DNA from: a virus
Length of the DNA stretch: 64,000 nt
Reading direction: 5' to 3' (one strand)
IMG/VR virus record: IMGVR_UViG_3300024261_002139
Coordinates: 1-64,000 of that record
Position 1 is the first letter of the stretch. The number at the start of each line of letters is the position of its first letter. Both the position numbers and the translations under genes were made by a program. The notes beneath the pieces were generated by a model. The model was not told where the DNA came from, made no database searches, and worked only from the letters and a program-made list of their open reading frames with translations. Positions 52,501-60,109 of this stretch are shown here, piece by piece.

Positions 52501-54578
52501 TACCGTTTGAGACGTTGGCTTCTTTGAAGCTCGGATTACCGCAAAGCTCCTCAAACGGAGAAGCGAAGATTTGGTATACCAATCACGAAGTTATACCTAC
52601 TGGCTTGTCAGACCCATTGACTGTTGGTGTCACACCGAAGGAGGGGCTGAGAATATCTTTTATAGGGCTCGATGTCCCAGGCGGCAACGATAACACATAT
52701 TCTATTCCGTATTTCGACTGGGATCACAAACAATCCCTTCCATTATTCGAAATGGCAATGAACAACTTTTTGGCAGAAACAGTAAATTTCTTTATCAAAG
52801 GAAAACAGCTACTCTCTCTTAGTTCCAAAACACAATCTGAGTGGCAAGTGTTACAAAAAGATCTACCATATTATATGGATGTAACTCTGAACAAAGTAGA
52901 CTTGGATATGATAAGGGCATACCATTCGTCAAATCATCCACTTGATACTGATGTGTATTCAGAAGGCAGAAAGATGAATGGTAGATATTTCGGCCCACCA
53001 AGTATGAGAAAAGAAGCCGATGATCCTTCGTATGGGTCACCACCATACCCTACAGACGAATATGCATGGAACGATCCAGCCTATGCTCCGTATACTCCTC
53101 CATATTTTGAAGGAAAGGCAACAGCAAGAATAACATTTACTCCGTCAGAAACAAAACAACACACGATAGAAGAAATATTCTCTGGCTCAACTGTAACATA
53201 TATAAATGCTGGCTTTGGTGGAGATTATTCTGGATCAATTGCTCATAGCGGAACCATGAAGCTAGATTCTTCTATTAACATCTTTGGAAGACGGACGATA
53301 TTGGAAAGAAAGTATGAAGTAGCTGATGATCAAAGTATAGCAGATACACAAGGGGTCCAGTATGCAGCGGGTAATCTCAATTTGACATCAGGTCCAGCGG
53401 GAGAACCACCCTTAATAGCGAAAGAAATAGGAATAGATTTTAGCGGAGACAATGATGTGTGGACTATTTCTCCAAAATTCGAATGCCCTGTTCTTGACTT
53501 TCAGGGAGAATTAGAAGCACTAACGGGCAGAACTACTGGCAGCGGAGGACTGACAGATACTTCGTTGATACAGACGAGTGGCTTCGGTAGAGGAATGTGG
53601 GGCAATTACGGAACACAACCAACAGGTTCGCAAGGTATATTTTTAGGCGTGGAAGACCACCCCAAGCTTCACAATCCCAATGGCCCAATTCAGCCCACCA
53701 CCATTCCGGGAGGCTCTTTATTATCAGCACTTGGTTTTAGTGCCGAGCAAAAGAGAATTGGAGAAGTAGCAGATACTAAACAGATTAGTGAAGCTATTGT
53801 TGCTATTCCCTTTGTCGATTATCCAGTAACGCAGGAAAATACAGATTTTGCTTTTACTAGAGAATATATCTGCAAGAATGTTATTGGCATTGACAGAGAG
53901 ATTTTTGATATCCAGAAAGTCAATCTAGAGAAAGGAAGACCTGCCATTAGGGAAGGCGACTTCGGAAGCAACATTGCTGTTCAGTCTACATCAATAACAG
54001 ACATGATAACAAAGATGAAGAAATACATCTTACCACCTCAACTTGACTTCGTTAAACTCAGTAGTGCCATTGATCCATTTGTTATGTATATAATGGAGTT
54101 TGAGCACACATTAGATAACGAAGATTTGTCAGATATCTGGCAAGGGGTTATGCCAAAGATCGCGATATCGGCAGAAAAAGATGAAGCAGTTGTTTCGCAC
54201 AAAACTGGTAAATTTGAGTTCTTTGGCGACAAGGGGTTACCGACAGAACTTAGATGGATGGTGTTCAAGGTGAAGAGAAAGGCTGCAGATAATTATTTTA
54301 ATTTGTTGCCAGAACTCAAAGACAAATCAATTAAACAAAACTTTAATTTTGATTATACTTATAACTGGCCATATGATCACTTTTCTTTGGTCGAATTGGC
54401 AAAAATAGAGGTAGAGACTGAATTCAATAACCACCTGGGATACGAGAACACACAGCAGGCAATGGCAACCAGCACTGGTGCCACAGCCAACCCCTCAAAC
54501 ATAGTCAACGCAGAGGGGGGGGCGAGCAAACTGAAGACGAATGTTCCCAATAGGGCGACTACAAAGAAAAAGAGATAA
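46554..54578 (+). CDS. Giant virion protein (2674 residues) with three six-bladed YWTD-type propellers
   Basis: Residues 1-290 are a structural N-terminal part. Residues about 292-545 hold six units of the LDL-receptor class B pattern (GKMYWTDYTTPKIQRANLDG and relatives). About 649-975 there are six weaker units (EKIYYIDRATATN, KKIYWAQHH, NKVYFTARQ, DGIYWASRSG). About 1029-1302 there are six more (KKMYWTDSSLHTIERADLDG, NKMYWTDSNIDKIQRANLDG, GLLYWSDFG). The spacing is about 40-50 residues per unit, so each set makes one closed six-bladed propeller. The remaining 1370 residues are a mixed beta/alpha structural part. YWTD propellers normally bind protein or sugar ligands, so this is a good candidate for an adhesin or tail-fibre-like part. 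No enzyme motif and no frameshift seen. Confidence 0.8.
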   Translation: MANTTKKTPFSIYSSSVNTGYGSEISSSFMPGVDITNLHSDEYGDSRDAPAQGPFTEKYVGGNQHRHVALNDGGDTPETRPELFHLSMSLGALEISGIDTLDVNRPRAYYLRDELAKRPLNIRNIQQTTGSTIIGNYTHDYEFVQTSGRFVNNRAFIESQGEGFAQYVTTQFITGAKDPNRALPDFDLTGSNKFVFVNRFNAPGGPDVSSRGVLDTYSEEYAPNNVMTVRNHSVRSLLRSDLARHTPKATTRTSAYKGYTTPTEFHNDNRNPKATKNLRVYQLGLSPQDSIEDLVATPPSPHGVAIDVIAGKMYWVDDSTDEIQRANLDGSNQEVVLVPSGNPTMYDVAIDTTAGKMYWTDYTTPRIQRANLDGSGEEDLVTAGLSTPFGIALDTDAGKMYWTDYTTPKIQRANLDGSSVEDLPTVVGSQPKGIALDVTAGKMYWIERVGSKIRRANLDGSDSEDILSDSGTISYLFLDTVAEKIYWTNNTYDNIKRANFDGTSVESIVSISAPSELTGIALDTSAGKIYWADRTTDKIQRANMPDVSEYKSFDNAHVTHEIPQADLRYAWIHASAITTEDQLPGHQNSSSVPYRPFDDIQYVSSSDFVSFGLQGDVGYPSGYAKGRRFGKSKSDVYTGGSTDTSGGLDLLTNTISSMTVVDMSLDPYREKIYYIDRATATNFKIKRIDFDGMNDAVLYETGSEITALELDIPNEKIYFSIAYDSAASPSGAEVFEMPSAGTASAASSSVAIFGDYDTSEIKALTYDSIDARLYYNLNNGASALSADDYIKFGYIDISDSSRNDVWTNPPGSRHFVTSMAFDSAEKKIYWAQHHDSSGFAEMGIYKTSRLDLPEITASLILSVDDVGSSPREVISVSLDNYRNKVYFTARQSLTGAEIPEMYRCDKDGSNLEYVFTELYYGPNVSAPLSYGVQINSFEYNAADDGIYWASRSGSSDARIARWRGFHGPGTHTDQVWTDFAGINFHIYEPVDLTQNTAGHTDSTFVAGDSEPNQKPKNFVKTLIDNPSSPATTLRDVELDTVNKKMYWTDSSLHTIERADLDGGNREILYNTTIDEYGVAIQSPYGLALDIDAGFLYFTDFGTLQKRVRRGSLDGTAPLLVLADSNDGLGLPAGMNIDVANSRLYFVDSVADVIFTMSTVSGSAVTTLLQTGKSPNCIALDTVNNKMYWTDSGDGTAVDDLDTIQRANLDGTGAEVLINFPNPTANTPRGIVLDVSANKMYWTDSNIDKIQRANLDGTNIETLFDSEEPGDLQDPSGITIDTSTGLLYWSDFGSSEDNIKRSYIPEALIFGNANEADPSVYNERGIVQYLNAHGPGHTIDYRVDVDNSGSDIGRTAIFNSLMLHRNGPYQHPSWKSIRTGEHKVARQMKKENIISVEDPAEAFTVVEGNTRLTINPKGSNTSTNFTEPLVSSKYKPVKHLFTLKGAKSNTSAYQVKSTYANNISYFANKALNAKLTLLKCGDQAYNRFLDMYDSVNSTLAEEENPVKDFISFKYNETVYPKEENTYLNIIRTRDQYAEVAGYGVNGYDKQYGTQRTFWRDNIADRQRTPEEFLDSLGQKTIEPIFTALQSVKAGSLNVHAGGRSVWPIDVASDIEFESLVDSVLLSSFGFTTDLETWPWKTLSSQDSGELVKGNFIFNLMYSGTNPPLDNNGFFRLIQRERWYNSWTDELVGGYSGRNAPLDYCYFLGGYQSGSGVSGSSAPYNSTLDHGLNYKIQEESGKKPWFDSYDEYSSDIRYAAKDYSVIPEFRISDQIEYYFGQNTGKHVGISNNKIFNLKGASLSSSATTETSPFDEDFFKTYLHSDISKDYDRVSSDHKGLASLDRITLRCKGIKKLLPYTGFYPQNRTLQMASLLSQSLIPYVGGKQLVLDDTTNFYTDVDTETQIKASATQPLFSPGILYNTIKSGIAVDWPLFTGSIMEDEYSVASLANPINRLFPSSTPPDTYGESFPWPHEVYGRAANYRLPFETLASLKLGLPQSSSNGEAKIWYTNHEVIPTGLSDPLTVGVTPKEGLRISFIGLDVPGGNDNTYSIPYFDWDHKQSLPLFEMAMNNFLAETVNFFIKGKQLLSLSSKTQSEWQVLQKDLPYYMDVTLNKVDLDMIRAYHSSNHPLDTDVYSEGRKMNGRYFGPPSMRKEADDPSYGSPPYPTDEYAWNDPAYAPYTPPYFEGKATARITFTPSETKQHTIEEIFSGSTVTYINAGFGGDYSGSIAHSGTMKLDSSINIFGRRTILERKYEVADDQSIADTQGVQYAAGNLNLTSGPAGEPPLIAKEIGIDFSGDNDVWTISPKFECPVLDFQGELEALTGRTTGSGGLTDTSLIQTSGFGRGMWGNYGTQPTGSQGIFLGVEDHPKLHNPNGPIQPTTIPGGSLLSALGFSAEQKRIGEVADTKQISEAIVAIPFVDYPVTQENTDFAFTREYICKNVIGIDREIFDIQKVNLEKGRPAIREGDFGSNIAVQSTSITDMITKMKKYILPPQLDFVKLSSAIDPFVMYIMEFEHTLDNEDLSDIWQGVMPKIAISAEKDEAVVSHKTGKFEFFGDKGLPTELRWMVFKVKRKAADNYFNLLPELKDKSIKQNFNFDYTYNWPYDHFSLVELAKIEVETEFNNHLGYENTQQAMATSTGATANPSNIVNAEGGASKLKTNVPNRATTKKKR
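47613..47803 (+). repeat. Near-identical adjacent propeller-blade repeats
   Basis: The segment 47613-47674 is repeated at 47742-47803 with about four differences in 62 bases, period 129 bases (43 codons, one blade). DNA identity this high inside a protein repeat suggests recent blade duplication or gene conversion. Confidence 0.85.
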
Positions 54579-54585
54579 TAAATGA

Positions 54586-55653
54586 ATGACATTTTTAGAT
54601 AAAAAAGAACAAGTTTTAGACATACAGCTTACTCAATATGGCAAATTTCTGCTGTCGCAGGGTAAGCTGAAACCCGTTTATTATAATTTTTTTGATGATG
54701 ATATATTATACGATTCAACATATGCCGGCATAACTGAGCAACAAAACGAAACTCAGGGTAGAATATTAAACCAAGCCAGAACAGAAACACAATATGTTTA
54801 TGATGGCTTGGAAACAAATATTAGAAAAGCCCAAGAGTTGGTTAGGAACGGACTAACACCAAAGATAAGAGAGAAGATACAGAAGACACCAGAAAAACAT
54901 TATGCCCTATCTGCTCCGATAGGAAATAGCAGCCTTATGTCCAATAAGATGCCTGCTTGGAACTTAGATATTCTATATGGCGAGATAAGCGGAAGTGTAT
55001 CTTACTCAACAGGTTCTCACCAAACATTGAGAATTCCACAGGTTAATATTGACACTATAACTTTTGAAACCTACACAAAGAGAACAACCCAAACTCCAGA
55101 AGAGTTTGGGGAAGAGAGAGAGTTTTCTAGACAAGAGGGGCAAACATCTGATCTGACTTTGGCATCTGATTTGTTTAAAGACGGAACCTATATTGATGTC
55201 AAGGAAGATTATTTATTGCTGCAGGTAAGAGAAGAAAATTCAGTATTCTCAAACGAAAACTTTGATGTTGAGATATTTTTAGTTGAGGAAGAAAAGACAG
55301 ATGTTGTTGTGGGTAGCAGCACTTTAACGAACGAAGTTTTAGTTCCGTTAGTGTTCGACAAAAAGAAACCAAAGATAGTGAACAATATATTACTAGACGA
55401 GGAAGAAGAAGAAAATGTAGTGTTAGACCCTACATATGCTGACTATTATTTTTATGTTCACATAGATGATGAGATAGGCAGAGATATCTTGTGCCGGGCT
55501 AGCCCAACTCGGGATAAAACTCTTTCTGAAGTTAAGAGTTTGGAAGATTTTGAGTGTCCAAGGCCAACTAAACCAGCTCCAGACATATATATAAGTGATG
55601 TTGATTTGTGTGACGATGTTTGTTGCCCGGAAATAGACTTTGAGGCTTCATAA
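54586..55653 (+). CDS. Virion protein with an N-terminal module shared with the gene at 63043
   Basis: 355 residues. N-terminus MTFLDKKEQVLDIQLTQYGK then FLLSQGKLKPVYYNFFDDDI is a module found at the start of several phage tail proteins. The gene at 63043 starts with a similar pattern. The middle is beta-rich, and the C-terminus is acidic with several cysteines (VDLCDDVCCPEIDF). It starts 7 bases after the giant propeller gene and overlaps the next start. Probable tail or baseplate structural protein. Confidence 0.6.
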   Translation: MTFLDKKEQVLDIQLTQYGKFLLSQGKLKPVYYNFFDDDILYDSTYAGITEQQNETQGRILNQARTETQYVYDGLETNIRKAQELVRNGLTPKIREKIQKTPEKHYALSAPIGNSSLMSNKMPAWNLDILYGEISGSVSYSTGSHQTLRIPQVNIDTITFETYTKRTTQTPEEFGEEREFSRQEGQTSDLTLASDLFKDGTYIDVKEDYLLLQVREENSVFSNENFDVEIFLVEEEKTDVVVGSSTLTNEVLVPLVFDKKKPKIVNNILLDEEEEENVVLDPTYADYYFYVHIDDEIGRDILCRASPTRDKTLSEVKSLEDFECPRPTKPAPDIYISDVDLCDDVCCPEIDFEAS

Positions 55654-58600
55654 TGGCGATTAATCAAGAAGAAATAATTGGAATGCTCTTACCGTATGTC
55701 TCTATAAATAGAGTCACTCTGGAGTCGTCTGGCCTCACCCGAACCGAAGAAAATCCGCACATAGATTCTCCCTTGGAGAACCCTCTACCGGATAACCCAA
55801 GTGGGTTGAGAATTCGTCTGGACTTATACCTAAAGGATGTGGTAAATGATGATGCTATCAGTACTTGGTTTGACCAACAAGACTTCGCAAAATACATAAG
55901 TCTTAAAATATTCCAAAGTGTAGACCCTAGAATCACTAGCGTTTTGTCAGCCGGTAGAGAGATGATCTCTCTGGTGGACCCTGATGCGGGAATGAACGAT
56001 AACGATGCCCGGAACAAAATTCTTATGGCGGCACTAGATGTTGGTAATGTTGGAGATGCTAGAAATATACTTTTCAGGAAGACGAAATATAAAAAATTGT
56101 CACTAAAGAGAGATATGCTTGGTTCGTCTTCAAAATTATCACAACACGGAGCAAAAGTTGATGCTGACGGGGACAAAGTATTTGAAATAAATTATTCTGT
56201 TAATTTTGAATTGCCAGAAATAACCCCAGAGCACATATCGTATTTTGCCATGACTTCGTTGGATGTTGAGGCGCTGGCTAGGGATTTCGGTTTAGATTTT
56301 CAGTCAACAAACTTATACAGAATGAACGGAAACCTCGTTTCAGAAATAGTGATTGATGACTATGCTGTCAAATCTGAGTCAACAATATACTATACTGACG
56401 ATGGAAAAGTGTGGTCTGGGCCAATTCATAAATTGAAAGGCCAACTCAGAACTGGCTTTGAAGAGGCTTCCAATTCGAGAAATATCAGCAAAGCTACTGT
56501 TGTGAACTCGGTAGTACAGGACTTTAGAGTTCCTGCTGCGATAAGGAGCATTCCGATAAATTTTTCTTCATTTAGCGATCCAATGCTGAAAGCCCCAATA
56601 AGGAATAAAGACAACAAGGGTGTTGTTCGGCATGAATCGTATTTTTCAGATATGTTTTTGACAAGAGACGCAAGCAGCAATGGAAGATTCTTGTTCGCAA
56701 CTAACATTCGTAATCTGGTTTTACACAAAACTGTTTATGGCTCACTTATAAAAAATATGAGCCCAATGGCATTTCAAGAGCTGCTTCGCGATACTAGAAT
56801 ATTAAGCATGAAGGTGTGGAGAAAGAGAATAAAGAGAAAGGATAGATTTAAAAAAGATCTCCGCTCAGGGCTTAAAACAACCTTAGTAGACTTTGATGTG
56901 AACAACTATCCGCCTGAATTGGTTGCTTCTACTGGTGAGAAGGTTCCTGGAAAGTTAGCAAAAGTTGGGAACGGAAAATCTTATATACGGGAATCAAACT
57001 TAAGAGCCGGCAATGCTGCCGGTGTCAGGTTTTTTACCGGAATGGACAAAAGAACAAAGCAGCTCAATAGAGGTACTTACCAATATGGAGTTGAACTGGA
57101 AATAAATGATAGTTCGGTTCGTTTCTTTAAGAGGCATTTGAATTCTCTGAAAATAGCAAAAAAAGAATTGGTAGATTATTACAACGAGGCAGTTACCCCA
57201 ACTATGTCAAAGTATCTTGCCGAAGTTAGCAATCCACATATAGATCACCCTGATGAGTTTGCTGGCACATACGGGGACACATATGGTGGTTGGGATCCAT
57301 TCTTGGAAAGGTTCTCTCAATCATTTATAAGAAAGATGAAAAAGAAATATGTTGACAAGAGAACCCAAGCACCTTGGATAAAGTCTGTTACGATTTATCT
57401 AAATGCTTTAAATATATTTACTAATATTCTTGCCACGCCAGGCCCTCGCAAAAAACTATTGTTAAGTCTTGGCATGTATGTGAATCCGAAGACAGCAACC
57501 CCAAAGGGTATTAGCTCTGTTATAAAATTGATAGATGATTTGTCTTCCAAGATAGAAGAGATCTTGGAAACAACTGAAAAACGATCACGACACAATACAA
57601 CTTCGGCTCAAGAGAGCCTTAATTTGAGGTCTGGCAAATCTACAACTAGAAAAATAAAAATATTAGAATACCTCTATGGGTCTTATGAAGCAGAATCAAA
57701 TAATAAACCAGCATGGGATTACATCGGGGTATCAGGAAAAGAGATAGGGAAGAATGATGGGTTGTTGAAGCTGTCGGCTGCTGAATGGACGGGAAGGGTT
57801 AATGCCGAAACTGCCAAACACTTTAATGACATTCAAGCAGATATAAATATGCAAGGCGGAGACAAGACGATAACAACAGGTGATTCCATATCTGAGACGA
57901 GTCACGGATTTCTAACTCCAGCGATTATTCACTTTGCTCAAGACTCTGTGTCATTAACAGAGGGGATGCCAGATGCCACAATACAGCCCATAGAATCTCC
58001 CCCATCGGAGTCCGACAAAGAAGAAGGGAAGATAGACAGAAATGTCAAAAATATAAGCAACTTTAATATTTCCCCAGCCAAAAAAATGACTGAACTTAGG
58101 GCGAAGGTTCTACAACAAAATTCCTCTACTTCGGCAGCAGGCACTGGCAGGCCATCACTGAGAGCAGAGAGAACCGAAGACAAAGATCAGATATCTGATA
58201 GCACAACATTCAATAGCATGAATGGCTTTTTGGCAACAACTATGAATATAGTTATAGAACCAGCAACGATAGAAGTGAAACCTCACGAAGACGGAACTCT
58301 TGGGATGAACTTCGTAACACCTCAAGATTTAGCAGATATCATAGCACCTTGTGCCGGAAACATAGTTGATAAAGTTGTTGATGTAGGTGAAGGGTGTGCT
58401 AGCAACAAAAACAATACTGTTCCTGTGGAAGTTGACGAGGGTGGTGCAAATGTTCTTTTTGGGACTTTAATAAACACTCTTTCTATATCTGGGGCCACAA
58501 ACGAAGAAAAAAAGAACCAAAGTGGTATATTGAGAAGAAGCAATGCTGCCTCTTCCGCGAAGCCAAAGCGGAGAACAACAATCAGCCGCTTTAGTCTATC

Positions 58601-60092
58601 TGGGCTTACTTCCGATGGTGGAAGTGGCTACACCGGAAACGGATATCAAGTAACAACAGCAGAAATAAGTGCATTACCTAACCAACTAAAGAGCTTGTAT
58701 CTTGCTAGTGCCGGCTCTTCTGTGGTCAAAAAGAGTACTAAAAGGCTAGTCAGTGCTCTGACATCTCCTGACGGCGGCGCAATCAAAGCAGGGGCACAAT
58801 TTACATTTAATTTTGGTATGATATCTGAAGTGGAATTTCTTGCTGGGTTTAGAAAAGATATAACCGGAGAGGCAATCGTAAGTGAAGGGGTGTGGAAGCA
58901 GTTGACGGAAGAGGGATACAAGAACTTTATTGGAAAGGAAGTCCTCTGTCGATTCAAAGATTATGAAAACAAGAAGCTCGGAATCGAGAAGAGCAAGGGC
59001 ATGAAAAACACGATGGTTAATGAGTTTTTTATCTTGGTGCCAGAGAAACAGAAACCGCCACCACCCGCGCCCATCCTCGAAGGCCCAGAGATGCCCAGTG
59101 TAATCAGCAAGATAAATGAAGACTTTCGAGCCGCTTTCACCCGCAGGGTGCCTGGTATACCAAGCAAAGGTGCTTCTCCAGCAAGTGACTCTCCATCGGG
59201 TGGTTCTATTCCGTCTGGCAGGGGCATGCCGCCCCTTAACCCTCTTTTGAACAACATAGCTGCTACTTTGGGGGCACTAGATTGCGAAACTAATGAGATA
59301 TCTTCTGACGATATGCAATCAAACAATTCAGATGACAACGAAGTTGATATTCCTGGCATCAATTGTCTTAATCCTGCTGATAGGGAAATCTTACAAGCAA
59401 GCATTGATGAAGCATCGCAAATATTGACGGATGCAGAATCAAAGATAAACGATCTAAATAATCAGAAGCAGAATCTAAAGGCTGCTGGACTATCAGGGAG
59501 AGACTTGGCACCGGTCCACCGCGAAATAGTAGAAGCAACCGCTGTTCGTGATGGAGCACTTGCTTTGGTAAACGAAACCAAAGAAAAGCTCGAACTACCT
59601 CAATGTGGACAAACCCTCGGCTTCACTCTTCCTCTGACAGACCGTTCTGGCAATGATCCATGTGGTGAAGTAACTCCTGCCTCTACGGACGAAAATAATG
59701 GTGGGGCTTCCGGAGAGAGCGAAAACGGAGAAACGCTTCTTGGTCTTGCCGGCGGTATCCTTGCGGGAGGGCTTGCCGGCGGTGCTGCAGGAGCAGGCGC
59801 CGGCCTCGCGGGAGGGCTTGTCGGTGGTGCTGCAGGAGCTGCAATTGGCTTTGGTCTTGGTGCCGGAATTGGCTTTGGTCTTGGTGCCGGTACCGCAGCT
59901 GCAGCGTTACTATCGGACCCAGAAACACAAGAAGCACTGGACGACTGTGTTAACAACCCAGCTTTGTGTGCTGAAGAGGTAGTCGATGCTGCTCAGGATG
60001 ATGCGGAAGAGGCTGTCGAAGAAGTTGGCGAAGCCGTTGGCACTGTTAGCAACACTGTCGGCAATGCTGTTGGTACAATTCTGGGCTTCTAA
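55653..60092 (+). CDS. Large virion protein (1479 residues) with C-terminal glycine zipper
   Basis: The start overlaps the previous stop (TAATG). The N-terminal two-thirds are mixed alpha/beta without recognised enzyme motifs (VSINRVTLESSGLTRTEENP; YISLKIFQSVDPRITSVLSA; RFLFATNIRNLVLHKTVYGS). Coiled-coil-like helices occur near residues 1250-1320 (SQILTDAESKINDLNNQKQN). Residues about 1362-1422 are an unusual hydrophobic glycine/alanine region (GGILAGGLAGGAAGAGAG, AIGFGLGAGIGFGLGAGT) with G-x3-G spacing, as in membrane-embedded glycine zippers, followed by an acidic amphipathic tail. It could be a membrane-inserting or tail-tip component (inference). Confidence 0.6.
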   Translation: MAINQEEIIGMLLPYVSINRVTLESSGLTRTEENPHIDSPLENPLPDNPSGLRIRLDLYLKDVVNDDAISTWFDQQDFAKYISLKIFQSVDPRITSVLSAGREMISLVDPDAGMNDNDARNKILMAALDVGNVGDARNILFRKTKYKKLSLKRDMLGSSSKLSQHGAKVDADGDKVFEINYSVNFELPEITPEHISYFAMTSLDVEALARDFGLDFQSTNLYRMNGNLVSEIVIDDYAVKSESTIYYTDDGKVWSGPIHKLKGQLRTGFEEASNSRNISKATVVNSVVQDFRVPAAIRSIPINFSSFSDPMLKAPIRNKDNKGVVRHESYFSDMFLTRDASSNGRFLFATNIRNLVLHKTVYGSLIKNMSPMAFQELLRDTRILSMKVWRKRIKRKDRFKKDLRSGLKTTLVDFDVNNYPPELVASTGEKVPGKLAKVGNGKSYIRESNLRAGNAAGVRFFTGMDKRTKQLNRGTYQYGVELEINDSSVRFFKRHLNSLKIAKKELVDYYNEAVTPTMSKYLAEVSNPHIDHPDEFAGTYGDTYGGWDPFLERFSQSFIRKMKKKYVDKRTQAPWIKSVTIYLNALNIFTNILATPGPRKKLLLSLGMYVNPKTATPKGISSVIKLIDDLSSKIEEILETTEKRSRHNTTSAQESLNLRSGKSTTRKIKILEYLYGSYEAESNNKPAWDYIGVSGKEIGKNDGLLKLSAAEWTGRVNAETAKHFNDIQADINMQGGDKTITTGDSISETSHGFLTPAIIHFAQDSVSLTEGMPDATIQPIESPPSESDKEEGKIDRNVKNISNFNISPAKKMTELRAKVLQQNSSTSAAGTGRPSLRAERTEDKDQISDSTTFNSMNGFLATTMNIVIEPATIEVKPHEDGTLGMNFVTPQDLADIIAPCAGNIVDKVVDVGEGCASNKNNTVPVEVDEGGANVLFGTLINTLSISGATNEEKKNQSGILRRSNAASSAKPKRRTTISRFSLSGLTSDGGSGYTGNGYQVTTAEISALPNQLKSLYLASAGSSVVKKSTKRLVSALTSPDGGAIKAGAQFTFNFGMISEVEFLAGFRKDITGEAIVSEGVWKQLTEEGYKNFIGKEVLCRFKDYENKKLGIEKSKGMKNTMVNEFFILVPEKQKPPPPAPILEGPEMPSVISKINEDFRAAFTRRVPGIPSKGASPASDSPSGGSIPSGRGMPPLNPLLNNIAATLGALDCETNEISSDDMQSNNSDDNEVDIPGINCLNPADREILQASIDEASQILTDAESKINDLNNQKQNLKAAGLSGRDLAPVHREIVEATAVRDGALALVNETKEKLELPQCGQTLGFTLPLTDRSGNDPCGEVTPASTDENNGGASGESENGETLLGLAGGILAGGLAGGAAGAGAGLAGGLVGGAAGAAIGFGLGAGIGFGLGAGTAAAALLSDPETQEALDDCVNNPALCAEEVVDAAQDDAEEAVEEVGEAVGTVSNTVGNAVGTILGF
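59740..59900 (+). repeat. GC-rich repeats encoding the glycine zipper
   Basis: Short direct repeats such as ATTGGCTTTGGTCTTGGTGC occur twice in tandem (from about 59846 and 59870), as do GCGGGAGGGCTTG-type units. Local GC is clearly higher than in the surrounding sequence. They encode G-x3-G hydrophobic repeats. Confidence 0.7.
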
Positions 60093-60109
60093 AGGGGTAT
60101 AGGGAAAAA

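Noticed and set aside
59600-59956. Minus-strand open frame rich in Ala/Pro repeats
   Set aside because: It is the reverse of the GC-rich glycine-zipper repeats. The repetitive translation is explained by the plus-strand gene.
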